Assembly (NCBI RefSeq): GCF_900112225.1
Contig: NZ_FOLD01000022.1
Location: 32,740-96,739, forward strand
Reading direction: 5' to 3'
DNA length: 64,000 bases
Source of the DNA: Massilia yuzhufengensis
GTDB lineage: Bacteria; Pseudomonadota; Gammaproteobacteria; Burkholderiales; Burkholderiaceae_D
Shown: positions 38,678-45,961 of the stretch, piece by piece
How the letters are laid out: every line of letters starts with the position of its first letter
Position numbering within the stretch: position 1 is the first letter of the stretch
Translations under genes and position numbers: made by a program
The notes under the pieces: generated by a model
Databases searched by the model: none
What the model saw: the letters and a program-made list of their open reading frames with translations, nothing else
What the model was told of the DNA's origin: nothing

Positions 38678-40061
38678 GAAATTCATCCGCAAGATCCTGG
38701 GCGTCAAGGACGACGGCCGCGACCCGACCCAGGCCGTGATCCTCGGGCCCGACGAGCACAAGATCGATCCGCGCCTGGTCTCCAGCAACGCGATCAAGGT
38801 CACCCAAACGCTGCAGGAAGCCGGATTCGAGGCCTTCGTGGTGGGCGGCGCCGTGCGCGACCTGCTGCTGGGCGTGAAGCCAAAAGACTTCGACATCGCC
38901 ACCAACGCCACCCCCGAGCAAGTGAAACGCCTGTTCCGGCGCGCCTTCATCATCGGCCGCCGCTTCCAGATCGTGCACGTGATGTTCGGCCAGGACCTGC
39001 TGGAGGTGACCACCTTCCGCGGCAACGGCAGCGACAACGCGCCGAAAGATGAACACGGCCGCGTCCTGCGCGACAATAACTTCGGCCCGCAGCACGAAGA
39101 CGCGGCGCGCCGCGACTTCACCATCAACGCCATGTACTACGACCCGGCGACGCAAACGGTGCTCGACTACCACGGCGGCATCGAGGACATCCGCGCCAAG
39201 CTGCTGCGCATCATCGGCATGCCGGAAGCGCGCTACCGCGAAGACCCGGTTCGCATGCTGCGCGTGGTGCGCTTCGCGGCCAAGCTGGGCTTTACCATCG
39301 AGCCGACCACGCGCGCGCCGATCCCCGTGATGGCGCCCCTCATCGACAATGTGCCGGCCGCCCGCGTGTTCGACGAGATGCTGAAACTCCTGCTGTCGGG
39401 CCACGCGCTGGCCTGCCTGAAAGAGCTGCGCTCGGCCGGCCTGCACCACGGCCTGCTGCCGCTGCTCGACGTCGTTCTGGAGCAGCCGATCGGCATGAAG
39501 TTCGTGACGCTAGCCCTGGAATCGACCGACAGCCGCGTCAAGGCCGGCAAGGGTGTCTCGCCCGGCTTCCTGTTTGCTTCGCTCCTGTGGCACCAGGTGC
39601 TGGAAAAGTGGAACGCCTACCGCGCCGCCGGCGAAGCGCCGATCCCGGCCCTGCACCTGGCCGCCGACGACGTGCTGGACACCCAAACCGAGAACCTGGC
39701 CCTGCAGCGCCGCATCGCCACCGACATGCGCGACATCTGGGCCATGCAGCCGCGCTTCGAGCGCCGCACCGGCAAGGCGCCGTTCAAGCTGCTGGAACAC
39801 CCGCGCTTCCGCGCCGGCTATGACTTCCTGCTGCTGCGCTGCGAATCGGGCGAGCTGCCGGGCGAGATCGGCGAATGGTGGACCGCGTTCTACGACGCCG
39901 AAGGCGGCGAGCGCGAACAGCTGCTGGCCGCGGCCAACAGCCGTGGCGAAGCTGGCCGCAGTGGCGAGCCGGCCAAGCGCAAGCGCGCGCCGCGCCGTGG
40001 CCCGCGCAAGGGCGGCGGCGGCGAAGGCGCGCCGGCGCCACAAGGCGGCGGCGAGGAATGA
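38670..40061 (+). CDS. pcnB: Poly(A) polymerase I
   Basis: A 463-residue class II nucleotidyltransferase that adds 3' poly(A) tails and promotes RNA decay. AFVVGGAVRDLLLGVKP with DFDIATNAT (catalytic Asp pair near 75-77) and VTTFRG (third acidic neighbourhood), then RRDFTINAMYYDP. The start at 38670 (MIKKFIRKILG) is in the HAD stop region. The last about 30 residues are a Lys/Arg- then Gly-rich tail (KRKRAPRRGPRKGGGG), a likely RNA-binding extension. Confidence 0.95.
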   Translation: MIKKFIRKILGVKDDGRDPTQAVILGPDEHKIDPRLVSSNAIKVTQTLQEAGFEAFVVGGAVRDLLLGVKPKDFDIATNATPEQVKRLFRRAFIIGRRFQIVHVMFGQDLLEVTTFRGNGSDNAPKDEHGRVLRDNNFGPQHEDAARRDFTINAMYYDPATQTVLDYHGGIEDIRAKLLRIIGMPEARYREDPVRMLRVVRFAAKLGFTIEPTTRAPIPVMAPLIDNVPAARVFDEMLKLLLSGHALACLKELRSAGLHHGLLPLLDVVLEQPIGMKFVTLALESTDSRVKAGKGVSPGFLFASLLWHQVLEKWNAYRAAGEAPIPALHLAADDVLDTQTENLALQRRIATDMRDIWAMQPRFERRTGKAPFKLLEHPRFRAGYDFLLLRCESGELPGEIGEWWTAFYDAEGGEREQLLAAANSRGEAGRSGEPAKRKRAPRRGPRKGGGGEGAPAPQGGGEE

Positions 40062-40531
40062 TCGCCTGGATCGGCATCGGCGCCAACCTGGGCGACGCCC
40101 AGGCCAATGTGCTCGACGCCGTGCGCCGCCTGGCCCTGCTGGACGGCACCATGGTGGTCGAAACCTCGGGCCTGTACCGCACGGCGCCGATCGATTCCAG
40201 CGGCCCGGACTACGTCAACGCGGTGGCCTGCATCGACACCAGCTTTGATCCGCATGAACTGCTGGCGGCGCTGCAGGCCATCGAACTGGCGCACGGCCGC
40301 GAGCGGCCCTACCGCAACGCGCCGCGCACGCTCGACCTCGACCTCCTGCTGTATGGCGACCAGCTGATCGATACCGAATCGCTGAGCGTCCCGCACCCGC
40401 GCATGCACGAGCGGGCCTTCGTGCTGGCGCCGCTGGCCGAGATCGCGCCCGACCTCGTCATCCCGGGCCGCGGCCCGATCCACGACTTCCTGCCGCTGAT
40501 TGCGCGCCAGGGTGTCGACAAGATTGCATGA
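40058..40531 (+). CDS. folK: HPPK, 2-amino-4-hydroxy-6-hydroxymethyldihydropteridine pyrophosphokinase
   Basis: Folate synthesis: pyrophosphorylates 6-hydroxymethyl-dihydropterin. 157 residues. IGANLGDAQANV near the start, HGRERPYRNAPRTLDLDLLLYGD (catalytic and Mg-binding Asp pair) and HPRMHERAFVLAPL are diagnostic. ATGA overlap with pcnB. In the wider neighbourhood panB (pantothenate) follows, the usual Burkholderiales order. Confidence 0.97.
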   Translation: MIAWIGIGANLGDAQANVLDAVRRLALLDGTMVVETSGLYRTAPIDSSGPDYVNAVACIDTSFDPHELLAALQAIELAHGRERPYRNAPRTLDLDLLLYGDQLIDTESLSVPHPRMHERAFVLAPLAEIAPDLVIPGRGPIHDFLPLIARQGVDKIA

Positions 40532-40881
40532 GCATGCAGCTGCCCATCTGGTTCCAGACCGCCGGCCTGCTGGCGCTGTCGAACATCTTCATGACCTTCG
40601 CGTGGTACGGCCACCTGAAGAGCCTCAACCACCGCGCCTGGTATGTCGCGGCCCTGATCAGCTGGGGCATCGCGCTGTTCGAATACCTGCTGCAGGTGCC
40701 GGCCAACCGCATCGGCCACACCCAGTTCAGCCTGGCCCAGCTCAAGATCATGCAGGAGGCAATCACGCTGAGCGTGTTCGTGCCCTTCGCGATGTTCTAC
40801 ATGGACCAGCCGTTCAAGCTCGATTACGTGTGGGCGGCACTGTGCCTGGTGGGCGCGGTGTACTTCATTTTCCGGTCCTGA
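40528..40881 (+). CDS. DUF486 small membrane protein
   Basis: 117 residues with four hydrophobic helices ([20 protein letters not shown] at the first). Matches DUF486 (PF04342-type), distantly like small multidrug-resistance transporters. Function unknown. Overlaps folK by 4 bases (ATGA). Could be a DMT-superfamily half-transporter acting as a dimer. Confidence 0.9.
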   Translation: MSMQLPIWFQTAGLLALSNIFMTFAWYGHLKSLNHRAWYVAALISWGIALFEYLLQVPANRIGHTQFSLAQLKIMQEAITLSVFVPFAMFYMDQPFKLDYVWAALCLVGAVYFIFRS

Positions 40882-40954
40882 GTACTTCCTGCACGTTTGC
40901 GGCCGCCGCATTACACTACGCGTCTTGTCGAACGATCGTTTTAAAAGGAACCCC

Positions 40955-41803
40955 ATGAGCGCTTACCTGCAGGGCCAGGACCCCGCCGCCAACGATGCAC
41001 CAAAGCCGGTGCGCAAGGCCGTGACCGCGCCTTCGCTGCTGGCCATGCGCGCCGCGGGCGAGCGCATCGCCATGCTCACCGCCTACGACGCCAGCTTCGC
41101 CTCGCTGATGGACCGCTGCGCCGTGGACGTGCTGCTGATCGGCGATTCGCTCGGTATGGTGTGCGCCGGCTACGATTCGACCCTGCCGGTGACGGTGGCG
41201 GACGTGGCCTACCACACCGCCTCGGTGGCGCGCGGGAACAAGCTGGCGCTGGTGCTGGCCGATATGCCCTTCGGCAGCTACACCACGCCGGTGGAGGCCT
41301 ACAACAACGCCGTGATCCTGATGCGCGCCGGCGCCCAGATGGTCAAGATCGAGGGCGGCGCCTGGCTCGCCGAGACCGTGCGCTTCCTGGTCGAGCGCGG
41401 CATCCCGGTATGCGCCCACATTGGCCTCACGCCGCAATTCGTGCATGCGTTCGGCGGCTTCAAGGTACAGGGCAAGACCGACGCGGCGGCCGAACAGCTC
41501 AAGGCCGACGGCCTGGCGCTGCAGGCGGCCGGCGCCTCGATGGTGGTGCTGGAAGCGATTCCCGCGGCGCTGGGCAAGGAAGTGACGGAACTGCTGGCCA
41601 TGCCGACCATCGGCATTGGCGCGGGCCCGGACTGCTCCGGCCAGGTGCTGGTGATGCACGATCTGCTGGGCGTTTTCCCGGGCCGCAAGGCGCGCTTCGT
41701 GAAGAACTTCATGGAAGGCCAGACCAGCATCGACGCCGCCGTCACCGCCTACGTGGCGGCCGTGAAGGACGGCAGCTTCCCCGGCCCGGAGCACTGCTTC
41801 TAA
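40955..41803 (+). CDS. panB: 3-methyl-2-oxobutanoate hydroxymethyltransferase
   Basis: First step of pantothenate synthesis: adds a hydroxymethyl group from methylene-THF to ketoisovalerate. 282 residues. [46 protein letters not shown] (catalytic region) and [21 protein letters not shown] are the family signature. AAAAGGAA serves as ribosome site 7 bases from the ATG. panC is not in the window. It is separated from DUF486 by 73 bases. Confidence 0.97.
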   Translation: MSAYLQGQDPAANDAPKPVRKAVTAPSLLAMRAAGERIAMLTAYDASFASLMDRCAVDVLLIGDSLGMVCAGYDSTLPVTVADVAYHTASVARGNKLALVLADMPFGSYTTPVEAYNNAVILMRAGAQMVKIEGGAWLAETVRFLVERGIPVCAHIGLTPQFVHAFGGFKVQGKTDAAAEQLKADGLALQAAGASMVVLEAIPAALGKEVTELLAMPTIGIGAGPDCSGQVLVMHDLLGVFPGRKARFVKNFMEGQTSIDAAVTAYVAAVKDGSFPGPEHCF

Positions 41804-41809
41804 GGCTTG

Positions 41810-42322
41810 ATGATGGACGGGCAGAGCGCGACCACCCGTCTGTTCCTGGCCCTGTGGCCCGATCCGGCCGTGCGCCACTTGTTGACGCAGTGGCGCGACG
41901 CCTGGCACTGGCCGCGCGGCGCCACGCCGGTGGCGGCCGACCAGCTGCACGTCACCCTGCACTTCCTCGGCAGCCAGCCAAGTGAACGCCTGCCCGACTT
42001 CCTCGACGGCTTTGCCGTGCCCTTCGACCCCTTCCAGCTCGTTCTCGACCGCGCCGTGGTGTGGCATAACGGGATCGCGGTGCTCGAGCCGCAGGCCACG
42101 CCGCCGGCGCTGGAAGCGCTGCACGTGCGCCTGGGTGAAGCATTGCTTGCGCTTGGCCTGCCGCCGGAAGCGCGCCGCTATCGCCCGCATGCGACGATGG
42201 CGCGGCGGGCCACCGGGGCTACCGTGCCCACGACGCGGCCACCCGTTTCCTGGGAAGTGAGCGGCTATGCGCTGGTGGAATCGAAGAACAGCGTGTACAC
42301 GGTACTGCGCAGCTACACCTGA
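41810..42322 (+). CDS. thpR: RNA 2',3'-cyclic phosphodiesterase
   Basis: 2H phosphoesterase, 170 residues. The two HxTx motifs are HVTLHFLG (near residue 45) and HATMARR (near residue 129). ThpR/LigT enzymes open 2',3'-cyclic phosphates to 2'-phosphates. It starts 6 bases after panB; ATG at 41810 or 41813. It converges with the DUF885 gene, whose stop codon lies 16 bases beyond. Confidence 0.92.
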   Translation: MMDGQSATTRLFLALWPDPAVRHLLTQWRDAWHWPRGATPVAADQLHVTLHFLGSQPSERLPDFLDGFAVPFDPFQLVLDRAVVWHNGIAVLEPQATPPALEALHVRLGEALLALGLPPEARRYRPHATMARRATGATVPTTRPPVSWEVSGYALVESKNSVYTVLRSYT

Positions 42323-42338
42323 GTACAGCGGCCAGGAT

Positions 42339-44150
42339 TCACTTCTTCGACGCGGCGATCCAGCGGTCCACGTTTTCCTCCAGCACGGCCAGCGGCAGGG
42401 TGCCGTCGCCCAGCACCACGGCGTGGAAGGACGGCAGGTCGAATTTCGGGCCCAGCGCAGCGCTGGCCCGCTGGCGCAGCTCGGCAATCTTCAGCGCCCC
42501 GACCTTGTAGCCGAGCGCCTGGCCCGGCCAGGCCATGTAGCGCTCGATGGCGTTCCTGGCCACCGCTTCGCTGTAGCCGTTGGTCTCGCGCAGGTAGGCG
42601 ATCGCTTGTTCGCGGCTCCAGCCTTTGGCGTGCAGGCCGGTATCGACCACCAGGCGCGCGGCCCGCAGCAGTTCCGAGTTGAGGTGGCCGAAGTACTGGG
42701 CCGGGTCGTCGAACACGCCCATTTCCACCCCCAGGGTTTCGGCATACAGCGCCCAGCCCTCGATATAGGCGTTGTTGCCGCCGAAGCGGCGGAAGTCCGG
42801 CAGGGACTTTTCCAGTTGCAGGGCAATCTGGAAGTGGTGGCCAGGACGCCCTTCGTGCATGTACAGGCTGGTCATCTTGGTGCTGTCGTAGGTGCTTGCG
42901 CCGTTGACGACCGACCAGAAGATGCCGGGACGCTTGCCGTCGATGCTCGGTCCCGTGTAGTGGTCGGAAGCCGTCGCCCGCGTCAGTTCAGGTTCGAGGC
43001 GCTGTTCCAGCGCGGCCCTGGGCACCAGCGTGAAGAAGGCCGGCAGCCTGGCCGACAGCACGGTATCGAGCTTGCGGTAGGCATCCAGGATTTCCTGGTC
43101 GTCCTTGAACGGCTTGTACCTGGGCTGTTCGCCCACCCACTTCGGCAGGCCCGCAGCAGGGCCGTCGTAGCCCAGTTTCGGGCCGACCGCGGCCAGCAGT
43201 GCCTGGATGCGCGCCACTTCGGCCAGGCCGATCGCATGGATGGCCTCCGGCGCCAGCGTGGTCGTGGTGTTGTCGGCGACCTTGGCCCGGTACCATGCGG
43301 CGCCGTTCGGCAAGGCCCCGATACCCGACGTAGCGCGCCCTGCCGGCAGGTAGTCCTGTTCCAGGAAGCGGACCAGGCGCGCCAGCGCCGGATTGAGGCG
43401 CTGGTCGATCTCGGCGGCATAGTCCGCGGCCAGCCGGCGCTTGTCGGCATCGGCCAAGCCGGCCGGCAGCGCGGGAATCGCTGCATAGAACGGGCTGGCG
43501 CCGGCGGTCTTGCTGATGAGGGCCTGGTACTGCGGCAAGGCCGCCACGATCAGCGACTTGGGCAGCACGATCCCGGTCTTGACCCCTTCGCGCATGTTCG
43601 CGATGGCCTGGTCGATCCACGGCGTCAGCTGCTTGATCCGGCTCAGGAAAGCCCGGTACTGCGCCGGTGTCTCGATGCTTTGGAAGGACTTGCCATTGGC
43701 CAGGTTCGCCAGCAGCATCGGCATGGTGAACATCATCTGGTCGATCGGCAGCAGGTGGTCGGGAAAGCGCAGGTTTTCCAGCCCGGCCTTGAATTCATGG
43801 TCCAGGATCTTGTAGCTGATGCGGTCGTCGCGCTCCAGCTTCGATGGATCGATCGCGCGCAGGCGCTGCGCGAATTGCCTGAAGTCGGCCTGGCGGCGCG
43901 CGCGCTCGGCCGGGCCGATGCTCATGCCGATCTGGTCGTCGAAACGGGTGTCGCCGAAGAAGCTGGCGTAGGTGGGGTCGAAGCGCGCCTTGCTCATGTA
44001 GTAGTCATCGGCCAGGCGCTTGAGCTGCATGGCCGGGGCAGCCTGCGCCTGGATGGCCGTCGCAGCCTTGGTGGCCGCCTGTACCGGCGCCACGATTGCA
44101 AACGCCAATGTGGCGGCGCCGATCGCTTTCGACATCACAGCAAGCTTCAT
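42339..44150 (-). CDS. Exported DUF885-family protein, putative metallo-carboxypeptidase
   Basis: 603 residues with a signal peptide ([25 protein letters not shown]). DUF885 proteins resemble M32-type metallopeptidases; the zinc motif-like [10 protein letters not shown] is near residue 438, and Glu-containing downstream helix [16 protein letters not shown] supports this. GGGGAGGG lies upstream of the start. Substrate unknown; peptide or amide hydrolysis in the periplasm is the likely role. Diverges from the EgtB-like gene. Confidence 0.9.
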   Translation of the reverse strand: MKLAVMSKAIGAATLAFAIVAPVQAATKAATAIQAQAAPAMQLKRLADDYYMSKARFDPTYASFFGDTRFDDQIGMSIGPAERARRQADFRQFAQRLRAIDPSKLERDDRISYKILDHEFKAGLENLRFPDHLLPIDQMMFTMPMLLANLANGKSFQSIETPAQYRAFLSRIKQLTPWIDQAIANMREGVKTGIVLPKSLIVAALPQYQALISKTAGASPFYAAIPALPAGLADADKRRLAADYAAEIDQRLNPALARLVRFLEQDYLPAGRATSGIGALPNGAAWYRAKVADNTTTTLAPEAIHAIGLAEVARIQALLAAVGPKLGYDGPAAGLPKWVGEQPRYKPFKDDQEILDAYRKLDTVLSARLPAFFTLVPRAALEQRLEPELTRATASDHYTGPSIDGKRPGIFWSVVNGASTYDSTKMTSLYMHEGRPGHHFQIALQLEKSLPDFRRFGGNNAYIEGWALYAETLGVEMGVFDDPAQYFGHLNSELLRAARLVVDTGLHAKGWSREQAIAYLRETNGYSEAVARNAIERYMAWPGQALGYKVGALKIAELRQRASAALGPKFDLPSFHAVVLGDGTLPLAVLEENVDRWIAASKK

Positions 44151-44308
44151 ATACCCTCCCCGAAAAGTTTCAATTTAACAAACACGACGAGCCTAGCATG
44201 CATTTTCCTGTCACTGAAAAGCAAAGTGCGTGGCATTCACTTTGTTGTCGGATAGGGACACGGCGGATCCAGCAACAGCATGGGCTTATCCGCCTTTACA
44301 ATCGCAGC

Positions 44309-45520
44309 ATGACAAGCGACCACACCGACTTTCGCCGGATGGGACCGGGCGACCTGGACGCCGCGCTGCAGGCGTCGCGGCAGCGCACGCTCGCCCTGTT
44401 CGATGCCCATGCCGCCGCCGGCCACGCGCAGGCGGCCCGCGTGCCACGCCTTGCCATCGTGAACCCGCCGCTGTGGGAGCTCGGGCACCTCGCCTGGTTC
44501 GCCGAATGGTTCGTGCTGCGCCAGGCCGCCGGCAGCGGGCCGGGTGACGCCATCGGCCCTTCGCTGCTGGCGCAGGGCGACCGCTGGTTCGACTCGAACA
44601 CGGTGGCGCACGACGCGCGCTGGGCGCTCGACCTGCCCGAGCCCGGCGCCCTCAAGGCCTACTGCCGCGACGTGCTGGAGCAGGTACGGGAGCAGCTGGC
44701 GCGCACGCTGGATGACGACGCGGCGCTCTACCCCTATCGCCTGGTGCTGGCGCACGAAGACATGCACGGCGAAGCCCTGCTCTACACCTTGCAGACGCTC
44801 GGCGCGGCGCCGCCCGAGCCGCGTGCAGGCGCCGCCGGCGAGGTGGACGATGCCTGCAGGCCCGGCGAGATCGCCTTCGCTGGCGGTGAGCTGCTGCTCG
44901 GCGGCGACCAGTCGCGCGGCTTCGTGTTCGATAACGAAAAGCTGGCCGCACGCTGCGATATCGCTCCGTTCGCGATCGACGCGGGCCTGGTCTCGAACGC
45001 GGCCTATCTCGCCTTCGTGCGCGACGGCGGCTACCAGCGCCACGGCTACTGGAGCGAAGCCGGCCGCGCATGGCTGGCCCACACGAAGCGCGCAGCGCCG
45101 CGCTACTGGCGGCGCGACGGCCGGGCGAGCGAATGGCACGACCTGCGCTTTGGACGCAGGGCAGGACTGGATCCCGCGGCGCCGGTGCGCCACGTGAACC
45201 TGCATGAAGCGCAGGCATATTGTGCATGGGCCGGCAGGCGCCTGCCGCGTGAAGAGGAATGGGAGTTCGCGGCGGCCGGGGGCGATCCCCGCTTTGCCTG
45301 GGGCCAGCTGTGGGAGTGGACCGATTCACCCTTCCTCCCCTACCCCGGCTTTGCCGCCGACCGCTATCGCGAATACTCGGCGCCCTGGTTTGGCAGCCGC
45401 CAGGTCTTGCGCGGCGCCTCGTTCGCCACGCCGGCGCGGCTGCACTCGCCGCAGTTCCGCAATTTCTATACGCCCGGGCGCGACGACATTTTTGCCGGCT
45501 TCCGTAGCTGCGCGATGTAA
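44309..45520 (+). CDS. EgtB-like sulfoxide synthase (DinB_2 + FGE-sulfatase domains)
   Basis: 403 residues. N-terminal DinB-like four-helix domain with candidate iron ligands His60 (WELGHLAWF), His149 and His153 (HEDMHGE), followed by a SUMF1/FGE-type domain ending [13 protein letters not shown]...GFRSCAM. This is the layout of EgtB (ergothioneine), OvoA and SenA (selenoneine) C-S/C-Se forming non-heme iron enzymes. No egtD, senB or senC-like gene is in the window, so the product made is undecided. Copy C of the palindromic element begins 14 bases after the stop. Confidence 0.85.
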   Translation: MTSDHTDFRRMGPGDLDAALQASRQRTLALFDAHAAAGHAQAARVPRLAIVNPPLWELGHLAWFAEWFVLRQAAGSGPGDAIGPSLLAQGDRWFDSNTVAHDARWALDLPEPGALKAYCRDVLEQVREQLARTLDDDAALYPYRLVLAHEDMHGEALLYTLQTLGAAPPEPRAGAAGEVDDACRPGEIAFAGGELLLGGDQSRGFVFDNEKLAARCDIAPFAIDAGLVSNAAYLAFVRDGGYQRHGYWSEAGRAWLAHTKRAAPRYWRRDGRASEWHDLRFGRRAGLDPAAPVRHVNLHEAQAYCAWAGRRLPREEEWEFAAAGGDPRFAWGQLWEWTDSPFLPYPGFAADRYREYSAPWFGSRQVLRGASFATPARLHSPQFRNFYTPGRDDIFAGFRSCAM

Positions 45521-45534
45521 CTTCGCGCAATCAA

Positions 45535-45838
45535 ACTCGGGGTCAGGTCTGACACTTGGACACGGGCTCATCCTTGGCATGGTTTCGATGCCGAAGCCCA
45601 CATCGCGTGCGTAGGCGCGTTGCTGCGCTCCAGTTCCGCCAGCGTCGATCTACCGTCCAGCTTGTGTCCAAACAATCAAACTTCGGGGTCAGGTCTGACA
45701 TTTGGACACGGGCTCATCCTTGGCATGGTTTCGATGCCGAAGCCGACATCGCTTGCGTAGGCGCGTTGCTGCGCTCCAGTTCCGCCAGCCTCGATCTACC
45801 GTCCAGCTTGTGTCCAAATGTCAGACCTGACCCCGAAG
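45535..45838. repeat. Palindromic-terminus element, copy C (tandem double copy)
   Basis: Two left termini in the same orientation start at 45539 and 45685 (period 146 bp), each followed by the same core (beginning GGCTCATCCTTGGCATGG, about 97% identical). Only the second unit keeps the complete right end (TGTCCAAATG...GACCCCGAAG, to 45838); the first breaks after TGTCCAAA into CAATCAAACTTC, a copy of the host flank at about 45529. Confidence 0.8.
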
Positions 45839-45890
45839 TGCGGCGTTTCTTTCCCCCTCGGGAGGGGGCTGTATCTCCCAAAAGGCCATG

Positions 45891-45953
45891 CCAGAATGTT
45901 TCCCATCGGTCGACTGCATGAGACAGTCGCCCCTGGACGAATCATCATTCTGG
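45891..45953 (+). promoter_or_regulatory. Foldable 5' leader of the DUF4214 gene, overlapping its ribosome site
   Basis: CCAGAATG (45891-45898) is the inverted complement of CATTCTGG (45946-45953), and the enclosed CGACTG/CAGTCG (45911-45916 and 45924-45929) makes a second stem. The 3' arm overlaps the TGGAG that serves as Shine-Dalgarno sequence for the ATG at 45962. A GC hairpin CCCCCTCGGGAGGGGG lies further upstream (about 45854-45868). Confidence 0.55.
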
Positions 45954-45961
45954 AGCACAGC

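Noticed and set aside
40931..40940. AACGATCGTT palindrome just before panB as an operator
   Set aside because: A single 10-bp palindrome in GC-rich DNA, not supported by any regulator or by a second copy.
45818..45961. N-terminal extension of the DUF4214 gene
   Set aside because: It runs into the terminus of repeat copy C, has no ribosome site, and the real start at 45962 has TGGAG and opens the DUF4214 domain.
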